DNA of 62,837 nucleotides. Origin: an uncultured Francisellaceae bacterium. Its GTDB lineage: Bacteria > Pseudomonadota > Gammaproteobacteria > UBA6186 > Azoamicaceae. Each line of letters opens with the position of its first letter. Within the stretch, counting starts at the first letter, position 1. The stretch covers positions 1-62,837 of the forward strand of contig CAIVQA010000094.1 in assembly GCA_903907935.1 (NCBI GenBank), written 5' to 3'. A program made the translations under genes and the position numbers. This document shows positions 16,238 through 26,461 of the stretch, piece by piece. The notes beneath the pieces were generated by a model. It did no database searches. It was given only the letters and a program-made list of their open reading frames with translations, and was not told where the DNA came from.

Positions 16238-17896
16238 TTACATCATGCCATCCATACCGCCCATACCACCCATTCCTGGATGACCGTGACCATGACCACC
16301 ATTTTCTTTATCAGATTTTGGTAGATCAGATATAGTACATTCTGTAGTTAGCATTAATCCAGCAATAGATGCCGCATTTTGCAACGCAGTACGAGTTACT
16401 TTAGTTGGATCTAAGATTCCAAATTTAACCATATCTCCAAACTCACCGGTCGCCGCATTATAACCAAAATTACCAGTTCCGTTTTTAACGCTTTCGCAAA
16501 TAACTGCTGGCTCAGCAACACCAGAATTTGATACAATTTGACGTAAAGGAGCTTCTAATGCACGTACTACTATACTAACCCCTTGTGCCTGCTCATGGGT
16601 ATCACCTTTAATTTTTTTAACTTCATTAATTATTCTGATTAATGCTACACCACCACCAGGCAATACTCCTTCTTCAACGGCAGCACGAGTAGCATGTAAA
16701 GCATCTTCTACTCTAGCTTTTTTCTCTTTCATTTCAACTTCGGTAGCTGCGCCTACTTTAATAACTGCAACTCCTCCAGACAACTTAGCTATCCGTTCTT
16801 GTAATTTTTCTTTATCATAATCAGAAGTGGTATCTTCTACTTGTTTACGTAATTGGGCAATTCTAGCTTCTATTTTTTTGCTATCACCACCACCATCAAT
16901 AATAGTAGTATTATCTTTAGTTATAATAACTCGTTTGGCATTACCTAGATCTTCTAATTTAGCAGATTCTAAACTCATACCAACTTCTTCAGCAATCACC
17001 TGAGCTTTAGTTAAAATAGCAATATCTTCTAACATTGCTTTACGACGATCACCAAAACCAGGAGCTTTAACTGCACATACTTTTACTATTCCACGAATAC
17101 TATTAACTACTAAGGTAGCCAACGCTTCGCCTTCTACATCTTCAGAAATAATTAATAACGACCGACCAGCTTTAGCAACTGTTTCTAAAGTTGACAACAT
17201 TTCACGAATATTGCTAATTTTTTTATCAACTAATAGTATGTATGGATTTTCTAGCTCACAAGTCATGTTTTGCTGATTATTAGCAAAGTATGGGGAGATA
17301 TAACCACGATCAAATTGCATACCTTCTACAACATTTAATTCATCATCCAAATTGGTACCATCTTCTACTGTAATAACCCCTTCTTTACCAACTTTAGCCA
17401 TTGCTTTGGCAATAATATCGCCAATAGCCACATCAGAATTTGCAGAAATAGTGCCTACTTGTGCTATAGATTTATCATCTGTACATGGAACAGACATTTT
17501 CTTTAATGCCTCAACTGCAGCTGTAACTGCTTTATCTATTCCTCGTTTTAATTCTATAGGATTCATTCCTGCAACGACTAATTCGTTACCTTTCTTTAAA
17601 ATAGAAACTGCTAATACCGTTGCTGTTGTAGTACCATCTCCTGCAACATCAGAAGTTTTAGATGCAACTTCCCGCAACATTTGTGCACCCATATTTTTAA
17701 TTTTACATTCTAACTCTATCTCTTTGGCTACTGTAACACCATCCTTAGTAATGGTTGGAGCACCAAAAGATTTTTCTATAACTACGTTACGACCGCGCGG
17801 ACCCATTGTTACTGCAACTGCTTCTCCTAAAATAAATGCACCACTTAACAATCCTCCACGAGTTTCTGAACCAAAACCTATATTTTTTGCTGCCAT
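16238..17896 (-). CDS. groEL: Chaperonin GroEL
   Basis: 552 residues, the ATPase ring of the GroEL-GroES chaperonin that folds cytosolic proteins. Recognised by [19 protein letters not shown], the nucleotide-binding [11 protein letters not shown], and the GGM-rich C-terminus. I place the start at ATG 17896 (MAAKN), with GAGG nine bases before it. The longer frame back to 17911 begins with a GTG that is part of that ribosome binding site. It lies 53 bp downstream of groES in the classical order and ends in a strong terminator. The N-terminus ([28 protein letters not shown]) is more divergent than the rest, as in reduced or fast-evolving genomes. Confidence 0.97.
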   Translation of the reverse strand: MAAKNIGFGSETRGGLLSGAFILGEAVAVTMGPRGRNVVIEKSFGAPTITKDGVTVAKEIELECKIKNMGAQMLREVASKTSDVAGDGTTTATVLAVSILKKGNELVVAGMNPIELKRGIDKAVTAAVEALKKMSVPCTDDKSIAQVGTISANSDVAIGDIIAKAMAKVGKEGVITVEDGTNLDDELNVVEGMQFDRGYISPYFANNQQNMTCELENPYILLVDKKISNIREMLSTLETVAKAGRSLLIISEDVEGEALATLVVNSIRGIVKVCAVKAPGFGDRRKAMLEDIAILTKAQVIAEEVGMSLESAKLEDLGNAKRVIITKDNTTIIDGGGDSKKIEARIAQLRKQVEDTTSDYDKEKLQERIAKLSGGVAVIKVGAATEVEMKEKKARVEDALHATRAAVEEGVLPGGGVALIRIINEVKKIKGDTHEQAQGVSIVVRALEAPLRQIVSNSGVAEPAVICESVKNGTGNFGYNAATGEFGDMVKFGILDPTKVTRTALQNAASIAGLMLTTECTISDLPKSDKENGGHGHGHPGMGGMGGMDGMM

Positions 17897-17949
17897 AATA
17901 TTATTCCTCACTCAAAAATTTAAACCTAAAAACCATAGGAAAAATTAAC

Positions 17950-18243
17950 CTATGCTTCAATAACCACCATAATGTCTTCTTCTCTCATTACCAATAAGTC
18001 TTCTCCTGCAATTTTAACTTCTGTGCCAGAATACTTACCAAATAACACCTCATCTCCTACTTTAACTGCCATAGCTTGTAAGTTACCATCACTCGTAAAT
18101 TTACCAGGACCAACTGCTTGAATAATACCTCGTTGTGGTTTTTCTCCTGCTGTTTCTGGAATAACAATCCCACCTGCTGTTTTACGTTCTTCTATACGTT
18201 TTACAATAACACGATCATGTAAAGGACGAAATTTCATGCCCAT
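17950..18243 (-). CDS. groES: Co-chaperonin GroES
   Basis: 97 residues, the heptameric lid of GroEL. Contains [12 protein letters not shown] at the N-terminus, the mobile loop [15 protein letters not shown], and [20 protein letters not shown] at the C-terminus. GGAGG eight bases before the ATG at 18243 supports that start; a second ATG two codons later is possible. First gene of the operon, read from a heat-shock type promoter about 75 bp upstream. Confidence 0.97.
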   Translation of the reverse strand: MGMKFRPLHDRVIVKRIEERKTAGGIVIPETAGEKPQRGIIQAVGPGKFTSDGNLQAMAVKVGDEVLFGKYSGTEVKIAGEDLLVMREEDIMVVIEA

Positions 18244-18315
18244 TATTCATTCCTCCAATCAAAAATTATAAATTTTTCTTGTTAATTTAATTTGAATTAA
18301 GTTATGATCGATGAT

Positions 18316-18341
18316 ATATGGGCAAATGATTAATAGTCAAG
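18316..18341 (-). promoter_or_regulatory. Heat-shock (sigma-32 type) promoter of groES-groEL
   Basis: Reading the minus strand, CTTGAC (18341-18336) is followed after 13 bases by CCCATAT (18322-18316). The sigma-32 consensus is CTTGAA, 11-16 bases, CCCCAT. Position and match suggest that heat-shock control of the chaperonin has been retained. Confidence 0.7.
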
Positions 18342-18368
18342 CTTAAACAAAAAACGATTATTTAAACT

Positions 18369-18583
18369 ATACTGAGCGCACATAAATTTCGGTACTCTAA
18401 AAAACAAGTGACTCGCGCCATCCTGGCTCGCCCTTCGGGCGTGTTACACACGTCAAAAATGTCCATCCTGACATTTTTTCGTGAAACTCGCCTTTCGCAA
18501 AGTTAAAAAGCAGCTAGAGGCCAAAGAGGCTCAAACAACACTCCTTGTTTTTTAGAGTACCGAAATTTATGTGTGCTCAGTAT
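18369..18583. repeat. Palindromic repeat, family A copy 1 (long form)
   Basis: Arms begin ATACTGAGCGCACATAAATT and end in CTAAAAAACAAG, with the complement at the right end; one mismatch in the outer 40 bp. The inside carries the nested module (GTGACTCGCGCCATCCTGG, CGCCCTTCGGGCG, ATGTCCATCCTGACAT) in reversed orientation. It fills most of the groES/pilW gap. Confidence 0.92.
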
Positions 18584-18602
18584 GGCAAATTAAGAAATAA
18601 GG

Positions 18603-19565
18603 TTAACTTAAATTGCTTTGTGTGGAGATATAGATTACTTTATGTAAAAATTGATCCAAAAAATTTAAATGTTCATTAAAAAGATTATACCTATTATGAC
18701 GAACTTTGTAATATATAGGATCTGAGCTTTGCACTAACATCCCAATCTGTACAGCGGCTACTTTAATATTATCGGTACTATTATGTAGTTCTATTTGGCT
18801 TAATTTTTTTGGTTCAATCGCTCTAAATCCACCAGAAGTAGTATGTTCTAAGAATTTAAATTTTACTGCATTAATATGCCTTAATAAAATTTTTCTATAA
18901 ACATTCTTTTTAGAATGTTTACTAGAATGAAAATAACGTTCACATATTAATTCATATTGCTCTATAGCATTAGGCATTGGCTGCCATATAAAATTAAATT
19001 TAACTGGATAAACAACATTTGAAATAATATCACCACTGCAATCTATCAAATTATAACTAGGGTTCAATAATATTACTTCTAATTTATGACTTTTGTGCTG
19101 TCTACTATAGTATAAGGCCGGTTTAACACCAATTGTATGATAATACCCAGCATCATCTTCAATAAATTCAACATTACCACTTGTTTTACTTAATAAATTA
19201 GTTAACGGCAATGTAGTATCAACTAATTCTTTTTGTAATATTTTCATATTTTCAGTAATTTTCATCTGGAAGCTAAATTCTCTAGCGACATAAAAAATAA
19301 GAATTAATAGCCCTATTTCTAATAAAAATATACCAGTGTTTAATAGATATTTTTTATTTTCTAAAAATTGTTTAAATATTTTTAATAAGAATTCTTTAAT
19401 TTCTAATAATACTACTAATCCTTTTAATAAATATACTGATCGCACATGAGGTTTCGGTGCTCTAAAAAACAAGTTGTGAAACTCGCCTTTCGCAAAGCAA
19501 AAAGCAACTAGAACCCAATGAGGCTCAAACAACACTCCTTGTTTTTTAGAGCACCGAAACCTCAT
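18603..19565 (-). CDS. PilW-like minor pilin candidate, N-terminus read from a palindromic repeat
   Basis: Residues 1-45 of the 320-residue frame are encoded entirely by the palindrome at 19431-19580. The native part has a prepilin-type motif G78-IFLLE, with glutamate at mature position 5, then a hydrophobic helix (LLILIFYVA). Later segments (YELICERYF, KILLRHINAVKFKFLEH, VAAVQIGMLVQSSD) resemble the C-terminal layout of PilW minor pilins, which help prime type IV pilus assembly. No in-frame ATG, GTG or TTG is seen between the repeat and G78. The start must therefore be inside the repeat (ATG 19565, or GTG 19445 for a 38-residue leader), or the gene has lost its start. Divergent from the pilV/pilX-like genes. 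Family call is tentative. Confidence 0.5.
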   Translation of the reverse strand: MRFRCSKKQGVLFEPHWVLVAFCFAKGEFHNLFFRAPKPHVRSVYLLKGLVVLLEIKEFLLKIFKQFLENKKYLLNTGIFLLEIGLLILIFYVAREFSFQMKITENMKILQKELVDTTLPLTNLLSKTSGNVEFIEDDAGYYHTIGVKPALYYSRQHKSHKLEVILLNPSYNLIDCSGDIISNVVYPVKFNFIWQPMPNAIEQYELICERYFHSSKHSKKNVYRKILLRHINAVKFKFLEHTTSGGFRAIEPKKLSQIELHNSTDNIKVAAVQIGMLVQSSDPIYYKVRHNRYNLFNEHLNFLDQFLHKVIYISTQSNLS

Positions 19566-19580
19566 GTGCGATCAGTATAT
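19431..19580. repeat. Palindromic repeat, family A copy 2 (short form)
   Basis: Perfect 43-bp arms (ATATACTGATCGCACATGAG, then GTTTCGGTGCTC and TAAAAAACAAG, mirrored at the right). It contains an open frame from its outer ATG that continues into the pilW-like gene. It lies between the divergent pilin genes, where their promoters would be expected. Confidence 0.95.
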
Positions 19581-19623
19581 TTTCTAAATTGCATAAATCC
19601 ATTTTAATTGCATACTAATCAAT

Positions 19624-20160
19624 ATGCCAATATCTAAAATCTGGAAACTTAGTCAGCCAACGGCTTTGATTGTTTTATTAATCTCTGCATTTGTCATGCT
19701 GACAGCTACTATTTGGCAAATAAAAATTACTCATAAAGCTCAAGATAACTTCAATAATAAAATGGCAGTTACTTTAGCTAACGATATTGCCAATAGAATG
19801 TATCTTAATTATCAAGAATTTATTAAAGGAAAAACCAGTATTTACCTAAAACAATTTGTTCCAGGACACAAATCTTTAATAGAAGAACTTGTAAATTATT
19901 CTTGTGAACACGACCACGCTGGTTGTGATCCTTTAACCATAGCAGCCCATGACTTAACTTATTGGAAACAAGCTATACAACACAATCTACCAAATGGTAG
20001 AGGTAAAATTTTATGGTCTACATCACATGATAATATTTTAATTCAAATTAATTGGGGCCCTTCTAATAAACACCAAAAAGGATCTAAAGTATACACTACT
20101 AGCATCTGGTTTCCTTATCAACTTCAAAAAATCTTAAAAGAAACACATGAACAATATTAA
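19624..20160 (+). CDS. PilV-like minor pilin candidate
   Basis: 178 residues with one N-terminal hydrophobic helix (about 14-32, ALIVLLISAFVMLTATIW). Two features recall PilV minor pilins: LANDIANRMYLNYQEF after the helix, like the usual ELAxRMRANxxGxxxY, and CDPLTIAAHDLTYWKQAIQ followed by LPNGRGKI. The usual prepilin cleavage motif (Gly, then Glu at +5) is not visible, so either processing differs or the gene is a degenerate relative. It overlaps the following pilX-like gene by 14 bases, so the two are co-transcribed. The pilW-like gene is divergent. PilV-PilW-PilX normally form the tip complex of type IV pili. Confidence 0.5.
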   Translation: MPISKIWKLSQPTALIVLLISAFVMLTATIWQIKITHKAQDNFNNKMAVTLANDIANRMYLNYQEFIKGKTSIYLKQFVPGHKSLIEELVNYSCEHDHAGCDPLTIAAHDLTYWKQAIQHNLPNGRGKILWSTSHDNILIQINWGPSNKHQKGSKVYTTSIWFPYQLQKILKETHEQY

Positions 20161-20602
20161 TAAACAAGTAGCTCAGACTAAAACTATAGTGATTATTGTT
20201 GTACTTATTACTATAGCTGGAATTATCAGCATTATTCACAATCCAAGCTTAAAAAAACAATATAAAATTAAATGGGAAAGATTGGCTGCACAAGAGGCTA
20301 GTTTAAACACACTATCTATAGCTAAAAAAATGTTTAATAATAATTTCTTTACCAAAAATTGTATAAACACTAGTGGGTGTCCTTTTTGGAGTAGTTATCC
20401 TAAAATTCGTCTTACTAATAAAGACGGAACTCCCAATAAAATTTGGTGGGAAAAAAATGCTTATAAACTAATAAATTCTCCTAATAATGCTAAATTTATA
20501 ATTATTAAAATGCCAAATGATTTACATAAGATAATTGCTTTTGCCGAAGATCCTGCTGGATGTCAAGCAGTTATTAGTGTTGGGGTTACCGATCCAAATT
20601 GA
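20147..20602 (+). CDS. PilX-like minor pilin candidate
   Basis: 151 residues with a hydrophobic helix at about 13-30 (IVIIVVLITIAGIISI). The run after it (NPSLKKQYKIKWERLAAQEASLNTL) mirrors the conserved PilX segment that ends in AxxAAExAL, and two cysteines follow (CINTSGC). The C-terminal half (KIWWEKNAYKL) is not recognisable. It starts 14 bases inside the pilV-like gene and ends 11 bases before a family A palindrome, which may act as a terminator. Assignment rests on neighbours and pattern only. Confidence 0.45.
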   Translation: MNNINKQVAQTKTIVIIVVLITIAGIISIIHNPSLKKQYKIKWERLAAQEASLNTLSIAKKMFNNNFFTKNCINTSGCPFWSSYPKIRLTNKDGTPNKIWWEKNAYKLINSPNNAKFIIIKMPNDLHKIIAFAEDPAGCQAVISVGVTDPN

Positions 20603-20612
20603 GCTTCTGCAT

Positions 20613-20760
20613 TATACTAATCGAACATGAATTTTCAGTGCTCTAAAAAACAAGGAGTGTTGTTTGAGCCTCCTTGGCCTCTAGTTGCCTTTTGCCTTGC
20701 GAAAGGCGAGTTTCACGACTTGTTTTTTAGAGCACTGAAAATTCATGTTCGATTAGTATA
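20613..20760. repeat. Palindromic repeat, family A copy 3 (short form)
   Basis: Perfect 42-bp arms, TATACTAATCGAACATGAAT then TTTCAGTGCTC, mirrored at the right. Its sequence differs at several positions from copies 2, 5 and 7, but the two arms still match each other. The right end overlaps the last codons of uvrA and supplies its TAA stop (20753-20755). Confidence 0.95.
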
Positions 20761-23545
20761 TATCTTTTAAAAATTTCCCAGTAAAAGATCCAGTTTGTTT
20801 AAAATTCTCAATTAAATCTTCAGGAGTACCAATGTCTACTATAGTACCACCTTTATCTCCACCTTCTGGGCCTAAATCAATGATCCAATCGGCAGTTTTT
20901 ACCACATCTAAATTATGCTCTATTACTATAATGGTATTACCATGATCTCTTAACATAAATAAAATTTGTAACAATCTTTTAACATCATGAAAATGTAGTC
21001 CAGTAGTTGGTTCATCTAAAATATATAAGGTTTTACCGGTATCTTTACGGGATAATTCTTTAGCCAATTTTACCCTCTGTGCTTCCCCACCAGACAAAGT
21101 TGTAGCGCTTTGACCCAACTTTACATAGCCTAAACCAACTTCTAATAATGTTTCTAATTTTTTCTTTATACTTGGAATTGCGGTAAAAAATAATAAAGCT
21201 TCCTCTACAGTCATATTTAATACTTCATAAATATTTTTACCTTTGTAATAAATTTCTAAAGTTTCTCTATTATATCTAGTACCAGCGCAGACATCACACA
21301 TTACGTACACATCCGCCAAAAAATGCATCTCTACTTTAACTAATCCATCACCATCACACGCTTCGCATCTACCACCTTTAACATTAAAGCTAAATCGTCC
21401 AGCAGAATACCCTCTTGCTCTAGCTTCTGGGACCCCAGCAAATAAATCACGAATATGGGTAAACAGCCCAGTATAAGTTGCAGGGTTAGAACGTGGTGTT
21501 CTACCAATTGGATCTTGATCAATACTTATCACTTTATCTAAATGTTCTAAACCGCTAACAACAACATTTTTATTTACATTCAAAGAAATTGCTCGATTTA
21601 ATTTTTTTGCCAAAATTGGATATAAAGTATCATTAATTAAAGTTGATTTGCCTGAACCAGATACTCCAGTAATACAAATAAATAATCCTAACGGAAAATT
21701 TACCGTTAAATTTTGTAAATTATTAGCATTAACTCCACTAATAACTAATTGTTTATCCAGATCTTGAGTAACTCTATATTTTGGTATAGCAATAAATTCT
21801 GCTCCAGATAAATACTTTCCAGTTAACGATTTATTATTTTTTATAATGTTTGTTGGGGTACCACTCGCAATAATTTCTCCACCATGCACCCCTGCTCCAA
21901 TACCTACATCTACCACATAATCTGCGCTTAAAATAGTATTATAATCATGTTCAACCACAATAACACTATTACCAAGATCTCTTAAATCAATTAAAGTTTT
22001 AATCAATCTATCATTATCTCGTGGATGTAGCCCAATAGAAGGTTCATCCAACACATACATAACTCCTACTAACCCTGCTCCTATTTGACTCGCTAAACGA
22101 ATACGTTGAGCTTCTCCACCAGACAACGTTTCTGCACTACGATCTAAGGTTAGATATTCTAAACCAACATTAATTAAAAATTTTAATCTAGTAATAATTT
22201 CTTTTAAAATTCTTTGAGCAATTTGTAATTTAGCACCTGTAAACTTTAATGATTCAAAAAAAATTTTAGTATTTTCTATAGATAATCTAGTAACTTTAGG
22301 CAAAGTAGTATCTTGAATATATGTATGTCTTGCTGCTTGATTTAATCTAGCACCATCACATTCCGTACATTTTTTCTGACTCAAAAATTTCGCTATTTCA
22401 TCGCGCACGTAATCAGAATTAGTTTCTAAATAACGTCTCTCTAGATTATTAATTATCCCTTCAAAATCTCCTTCATCATCTAGATCGCCATTTAATAATA
22501 TATTTTTAATTTTTTTAGTTAAATTTTTATAAGGCGTATTTAAATCAAATTTATACATTTTAGCAAGTTTTTCTAAAATACTAAAATGATACTGGTGGTT
22601 ACGATCCCACCCACGAATACATCCAGCAGATAATGATAAATGTTCATCAACTATTAATTGATCTGGATCGATATATTGCTTTACACCTAATCCATCGCAT
22701 AATGGACATGCTCCTTGTGGACTGTTAAAAGAAAATTGTCTTGGTTCTAATTCGGTAATACTATATCCACATTTTTTACAAGCAAATTTGCTAGAAAATT
22801 CAATTTCCCTCAATATTTGATCTTTTTCATTAAAAATAATTGCAACTGCTAAGCCATTAGTTAAATTTAAAGCTATGCCTAAAGAATCTGCCAATCTAAC
22901 TTTATATGTTTCTTTAATCATTAATCGATCAATTACTACTTCTATGGTATGCTTTTTATGAAAATCTAATTTTGGTAAAGTTTCATCCAAATCAAAAACT
23001 ACCCCATCTATCCTTGCTCTTACAAAGCCTTGCTCGCGTAAAAGATCTAGCTGCTTAAGATATTCTCCTTTTTTTGCTTGCACTATTGGTGCGAGTAACA
23101 TTAATTTAGTATTAAGGGGTAATTCAAATAATTGATCTACCATTTGGCTAATAGTTTGTGCAGCTAATACTTCGTTATGCTTAGGGCACCTTGGTTCACC
23201 AACCTTAGAAAACAATAACCTTAAATAATCATAAATTTCCGTAATAGTACCTACAGTTGAACGTGGATTATGCGAAGTAGATTTTTGCTCAATAGAAATA
23301 GCTGGGGATAATCCTTCGATACTGTCTACATCTGGTTTTTCCATAACAGATAAAAACTGCCGAGCATAGGTAGACAAAGATTCTACATACCTACGTTGTC
23401 CTTCGGCATATAAAGTATCAAACGCCAACGAAGATTTACCTGAACCTGATAATCCAGTGATTACTACTAATTGATCCCTAGGAATAGTAAGATCAATATT
23501 TTTTAAATTATGGGTTCTCGCACCCTTAATTGATATAAATTTCAT
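20753..23545 (-). CDS. uvrA: Excinuclease ABC subunit A
   Basis: 930 residues, the damage-recognition ATPase of nucleotide excision repair, working with UvrB and UvrC. Two ABC modules are complete: Walker [10 protein letters not shown] and GVSGSGKST, two LSGGEAQR signatures, and zinc-binding pairs CKKCG...CPLC and CEAC...CDVC. I choose ATG 23545 ([19 protein letters not shown]), with AAGGA just before it. The longer frame adds 16 residues unlike UvrA. The C-terminus ends TGKFLKDIY, with the stop codon inside the adjacent family A palindrome. It is divergent from ssb, as in E. coli, with a long palindrome inserted between them. Confidence 0.97.
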   Translation of the reverse strand: MKFISIKGARTHNLKNIDLTIPRDQLVVITGLSGSGKSSLAFDTLYAEGQRRYVESLSTYARQFLSVMEKPDVDSIEGLSPAISIEQKSTSHNPRSTVGTITEIYDYLRLLFSKVGEPRCPKHNEVLAAQTISQMVDQLFELPLNTKLMLLAPIVQAKKGEYLKQLDLLREQGFVRARIDGVVFDLDETLPKLDFHKKHTIEVVIDRLMIKETYKVRLADSLGIALNLTNGLAVAIIFNEKDQILREIEFSSKFACKKCGYSITELEPRQFSFNSPQGACPLCDGLGVKQYIDPDQLIVDEHLSLSAGCIRGWDRNHQYHFSILEKLAKMYKFDLNTPYKNLTKKIKNILLNGDLDDEGDFEGIINNLERRYLETNSDYVRDEIAKFLSQKKCTECDGARLNQAARHTYIQDTTLPKVTRLSIENTKIFFESLKFTGAKLQIAQRILKEIITRLKFLINVGLEYLTLDRSAETLSGGEAQRIRLASQIGAGLVGVMYVLDEPSIGLHPRDNDRLIKTLIDLRDLGNSVIVVEHDYNTILSADYVVDVGIGAGVHGGEIIASGTPTNIIKNNKSLTGKYLSGAEFIAIPKYRVTQDLDKQLVISGVNANNLQNLTVNFPLGLFICITGVSGSGKSTLINDTLYPILAKKLNRAISLNVNKNVVVSGLEHLDKVISIDQDPIGRTPRSNPATYTGLFTHIRDLFAGVPEARARGYSAGRFSFNVKGGRCEACDGDGLVKVEMHFLADVYVMCDVCAGTRYNRETLEIYYKGKNIYEVLNMTVEEALLFFTAIPSIKKKLETLLEVGLGYVKLGQSATTLSGGEAQRVKLAKELSRKDTGKTLYILDEPTTGLHFHDVKRLLQILFMLRDHGNTIIVIEHNLDVVKTADWIIDLGPEGGDKGGTIVDIGTPEDLIENFKQTGSFTGKFLKDIY

Positions 23546-23663
23546 GTCATCCTTATTACTGAATAATGAGTATGGATCGCAAATAAATAGCAAAATTAAG
23601 CTAAATTATGTTATTGTAGTTTTTTGTAATTTTATATAGTTTATTAATTTTTATATACTTATG

Positions 23664-23883
23664 TATACTCAACTAATGAGTTTTCGGTGCTCTAAAAAAA
23701 TAATGAGCGGTGTTTGAGCCCCATGCTGCTGCTGTTAGCGCTGCCGAGCGCAGGGCGAGTTCAGCGCCAAAAATGTCAGGATAGACATTTTTGGCGCACA
23801 CAGTGCGCCCGAAGGGCAAGCGGCCAGGATGGCCGCTAGTCAATTATTTTTTAGAGTACCAAAACTCATGTAGAAACAGTACA
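23664..23883. repeat. Palindromic repeat, family A copy 4 (long form, variant core)
   Basis: Ends TATACTCAACTAATGAG / CTCATGTAGAAACAGTACA are imperfect, and the core differs (AATGAGCGGTGTTTGAGCC, CATGCTGCTGCTGTTAGCG). The nested module with ATGTCAGGATAGACAT, CGCCCGAAGGGC and GGCCAGGATGGCC is present. Copies 6 and 8 share the same variant core. It fills the uvrA/ssb intergenic region. Confidence 0.9.
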
Positions 23884-23923
23884 CTTATTTTTATATTTAA
23901 TACACAAAAAAGAGGGATTAATT

Positions 23924-24379
23924 ATGTCTAGAGGTATTAATAAAGTTATCTTAATTGGTAATTTAGGAGCAGATCCAGAAATACGTTACATGCCTAATGG
24001 CAGTGCAGTAGCTCATATCAATATTGCAACCAATGAATCCTGGAAAGATAAACAAACTGGTGAAGTCCAAGAACGGACAGAATGGCATAAAGTATCATTA
24101 TTCGACAAACTTGCACAAATAGTTGGTGAATATTTAAAAAAGGGTTCAAAAGTCTATATCGAAGGCTCTATTCGCACTAAAAAATGGCAAGATCAAACTG
24201 GTAACGATCGTTATTCCACTGAAATTATAGCAAATACCATGCAAATGTTAGACTCTAAAGATCCAAAAGATTTTAAACCAAAAAATAATAATTTTGCGGA
24301 AAATAGCAACGATTTTAGTGCTACCTCTAATGTTAAACATACAGAAAGCATAGTAGAAAGTGATGATATCCCTTTCTAG
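23924..24379 (+). CDS. ssb: Single-stranded DNA-binding protein
   Basis: 151 residues. The OB fold occupies roughly 1-110 ([45 protein letters not shown]), followed by an Asn-rich linker and the conserved acidic tip SDDIPF that recruits replication and repair partners. AGAGGGA lies seven bases before the ATG. It is divergent from uvrA, the usual gammaproteobacterial arrangement. Length is slightly below the E. coli protein because the linker is short. Confidence 0.97.
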   Translation: MSRGINKVILIGNLGADPEIRYMPNGSAVAHINIATNESWKDKQTGEVQERTEWHKVSLFDKLAQIVGEYLKKGSKVYIEGSIRTKKWQDQTGNDRYSTEIIANTMQMLDSKDPKDFKPKNNNFAENSNDFSATSNVKHTESIVESDDIPF

Positions 24380-24401
24380 CCTAAAAAATATTAAAAAATG
24401 C

Positions 24402-24540
24402 GTAACTGCTCGCCTAGGTACAGGTACATGTTGCTGTACGAAGAACGTACTGTTTAAGCGAATTTTATCTGATTTTGATCGTTCAAAGAACGTGAATTAC
24501 GTACCGCAGTACAGTAACAGATACCTTGGTGAGCAGTTAT
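24402..24540. repeat. Palindromic repeat, family B copy 2
   Basis: Outer arms GTAACTGCTCGCCTAGGTA and its imperfect complement TACCTTGGTGAGCAGTTAT, with the core GAACGTACTGTTTAAGCG and AATTACGTACCGCAG. It ends four bases before the ampD start codon, so it must carry or displace the ampD promoter. Confidence 0.87.
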
Positions 24541-24544
24541 AAAA

Positions 24545-25114
24545 ATGCTTAACATAGATCCGGAACAAAGCATAGTTAGTGATGCAAAGTATATTCATTC
24601 TCCTAATTATGATCTACGTCCAGAAAATACCGAGGTAGACTTACTAGTAATCCATGGAATAAGTTTACCTCCTAGTGAGTTTCTTTTGGAATCTGGACAA
24701 TATATAACCGATTTGTTCACTAATAATTTAGATCCCAATAAACACCCTTATTTTCAAGGGATCTATAAACTACAAGTATCGTGTCATTGCTTAATAAGAA
24801 GAACTGGTGAATTAATTCAATATGTACCTTTTAAATATCGCGCTTGGCATGCAGGTGAGTCTAGTTTTAAAGAAAGAATAAACTGTAACGATTTTTCTAT
24901 TGGTATAGAATTAGAAGGCTCTGATGATCTCCCATATACAACCGAACAATATCAAAAATTAATTCCTTTAATTAATGCTATTCGTAAAATATATAACAAA
25001 ATAACATTAGATAATATTGTCGGTCATTCTCATATTGCCCCAAACCGTAAAACCGATCCTGGGAATTATTTTGATTGGGAAATGCTTCGTAAGGCGCTAA
25101 TTGTTTATAAATAA
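24545..25114 (+). CDS. ampD: 1,6-anhydro-N-acetylmuramyl-L-alanine amidase AmpD
   Basis: 189 residues, a cytosolic zinc amidase that removes the peptide from anhydromuropeptides during cell-wall recycling. Visible motifs: the first zinc histidine in LLVIHGISLPP, SCHCLIRRTGELIQYVPF, AWHAGESSF, NDFSIGIELEG, and the C-terminal GHSHIAPNRKTDPG with the second histidine and the aspartate. The length matches the family. No signal peptide, as expected for AmpD rather than the periplasmic amidases. The family B palindrome ends four bases before the ATG, and no clear ribosome binding site is seen. Confidence 0.93.
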   Translation: MLNIDPEQSIVSDAKYIHSPNYDLRPENTEVDLLVIHGISLPPSEFLLESGQYITDLFTNNLDPNKHPYFQGIYKLQVSCHCLIRRTGELIQYVPFKYRAWHAGESSFKERINCNDFSIGIELEGSDDLPYTTEQYQKLIPLINAIRKIYNKITLDNIVGHSHIAPNRKTDPGNYFDWEMLRKALIVYK

Positions 25115-25128
25115 ACTAACAAATTTGC

Positions 25129-25276
25129 TATACTGAGCGCACATGAATTTTAGGTACTCTAAAAAACAAGGAGTGTTGTTTGAGCCTCTTTGACCTCTAG
25201 TTGCTCTTTGTTTTGCGAAAGGCGAGTTTCACGACTTGTTTTTTAGAGTACCTAAAATTCATGTGCGCTCAGTATA
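25129..25276. repeat. Palindromic repeat, family A copy 5 (short form)
   Basis: Perfect 42-bp arms, TATACTGAGCGCACATGAAT then TTTAGGTACTC, mirrored. Middle section AAGGAGTGTTGTTTGAGCC and GCGAAAGGCGAGTTTCACGA. It lies 14 bp after the ampD stop. Confidence 0.95.
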
Positions 25277-25358
25277 TTTAGATCCAGCAAGATCTTTTGT
25301 TAACATTAGTAGCTTTATGTTACTGTTTTAAATTAACGACTAGACATTTGAGAAGTTT

Positions 25359-26200
25359 ATGGATACCGAACTAACAGTTTTTGAAGATTACAAAATAAGA
25401 CGTATATACGATGAAGAAAAAGGAATCTGGTTTTTTTCTGTTATAGATATAGTTCAGGCTCTAACACAACAACCTAATTATCAAGCATCTAGAAAATATT
25501 GGAACAAGCTTAAAGAACGATTAAAAAATGAAGGTAATCAGTCGGTGACAAATTGTCACCAACTGAAATTAGAGGCAACAGATGGTAAAAAATATCTTAC
25601 TGATGTGGCTAATACTAAGATCCTTTTGCGGCTAATCCAATCCATCCCTAGCCCAAAAGCAGAACCAATTAAGCTTTGGCTCGCTAAAGTTGGTTATGAA
25701 CGTATGCAAGAAATGACAGATCCGGCAATATCCCTTAACCGCGCTAGAGAAACTTGGCAAAAACAAGGTCGTAGTAACAAGTGGATCGAACAAAGGATGA
25801 TGGGGCAAGAAACTCGTAATAAATTGACAGATTATTGGAAAGATCATGATGTAAAAGAAGGTGACGAGTATGCAATACTTACTAATATAATCCACCAAGA
25901 ATGGCCGAAGTTAGCGTAAAGGAACATAAAGATTTAAAGGGTTTAAAAACCCAAAATTTACGAGATCATATGAGCGAAGCTGAATTAATTTTTACAGCTT
26001 TAGCTGAATTATCCACTCGACAAATTGCCGAAACTATGGAAGCTAAAGGTCTTAAAGAAAATTCTGTTGCTAGTAAAACTGGTGGTAGCATTGCTAAAAA
26101 GGCAAAAGTTGAATTAGAGGGAAAAACTGAGAAAAAGATAGTTACATCGACGAATTATTTACCTCCCAAAATACCTAAAAAAATATTAGAAGAAACTTGA
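25359..26200 (+). pseudogene. BRO/DinD-type DNA-binding protein gene, frameshifted
   Basis: Two frames together match one BRO-N/DinD-like protein. 25359-25919 encodes the BRO-N part (WFFSVIDIVQALTQQPNYQASRKYW, LAKVGYERMQEMTDPA, EYAILTNIIHQEW) and stops soon after. 25901-26200, in another frame, continues with the conserved VKEHKDLKGLKTQNLRDHMSE and LSTRQIAETM. In intact relatives, IIHQEW runs straight into VKEHKDLKGL, so a single-base indel near 25900-25915 separates them. No slippery heptamer is visible there, so programmed frameshifting is unlikely. Such genes are often phage-derived or SOS-induced. The shifted part ends TGA at the edge of the next palindrome. Two separate functional peptides remain possible. 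Confidence 0.75.
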
Positions 26201-26420
26201 TATACTATCGACTAATGAGTTTTCGGTACTTTAAAAAAATAATGAGCGGTGTTTGAGCCCCATGCTGCTGCTGTTAGCGCTGCCTTGCATAAGGCGAGTT
26301 CAGCGCACAAAATGTCAGGATAGACATTTTGACGCACGCAGTGTGCCCGAAGGGCAAGCGCCAGGATGGCGCGAGTCAATTATTTTTTAGAGTACCAAAA
26401 CTCATGTGCGTTTAGTATAT
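26200..26420. repeat. Palindromic repeat, family A copy 6 (long form, variant core)
   Basis: Arms ATATACTATCGACTAATGAG / CTCATGTGCGTTTAGTATAT, imperfect, with the variant core AATGAGCGGTGTTTGAGCCC and the nested module (ATGTCAGGATAGACAT, GCCAGGATGGCGCGAGTCA). It starts at the stop codon of the frameshifted DinD-like gene. Confidence 0.9.
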
Positions 26421-26461
26421 ATAGCTTGACTTGTACCAGCCGTACAAATGTTAGTTCGTAT

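Noticed and set aside
17352..17948. Plus-strand frame opposite groEL
   Set aside because: Antisense shadow of a certain gene, with no recognisable protein features.
25632..25898. Minus-strand frame opposite the BRO-N coding region
   Set aside because: Antisense to a recognisable conserved domain and without features of its own.
25895..25920. Programmed -1 frameshift in the BRO/DinD gene
   Set aside because: No slippery heptamer or downstream stem is visible at the junction; a plain indel is simpler.
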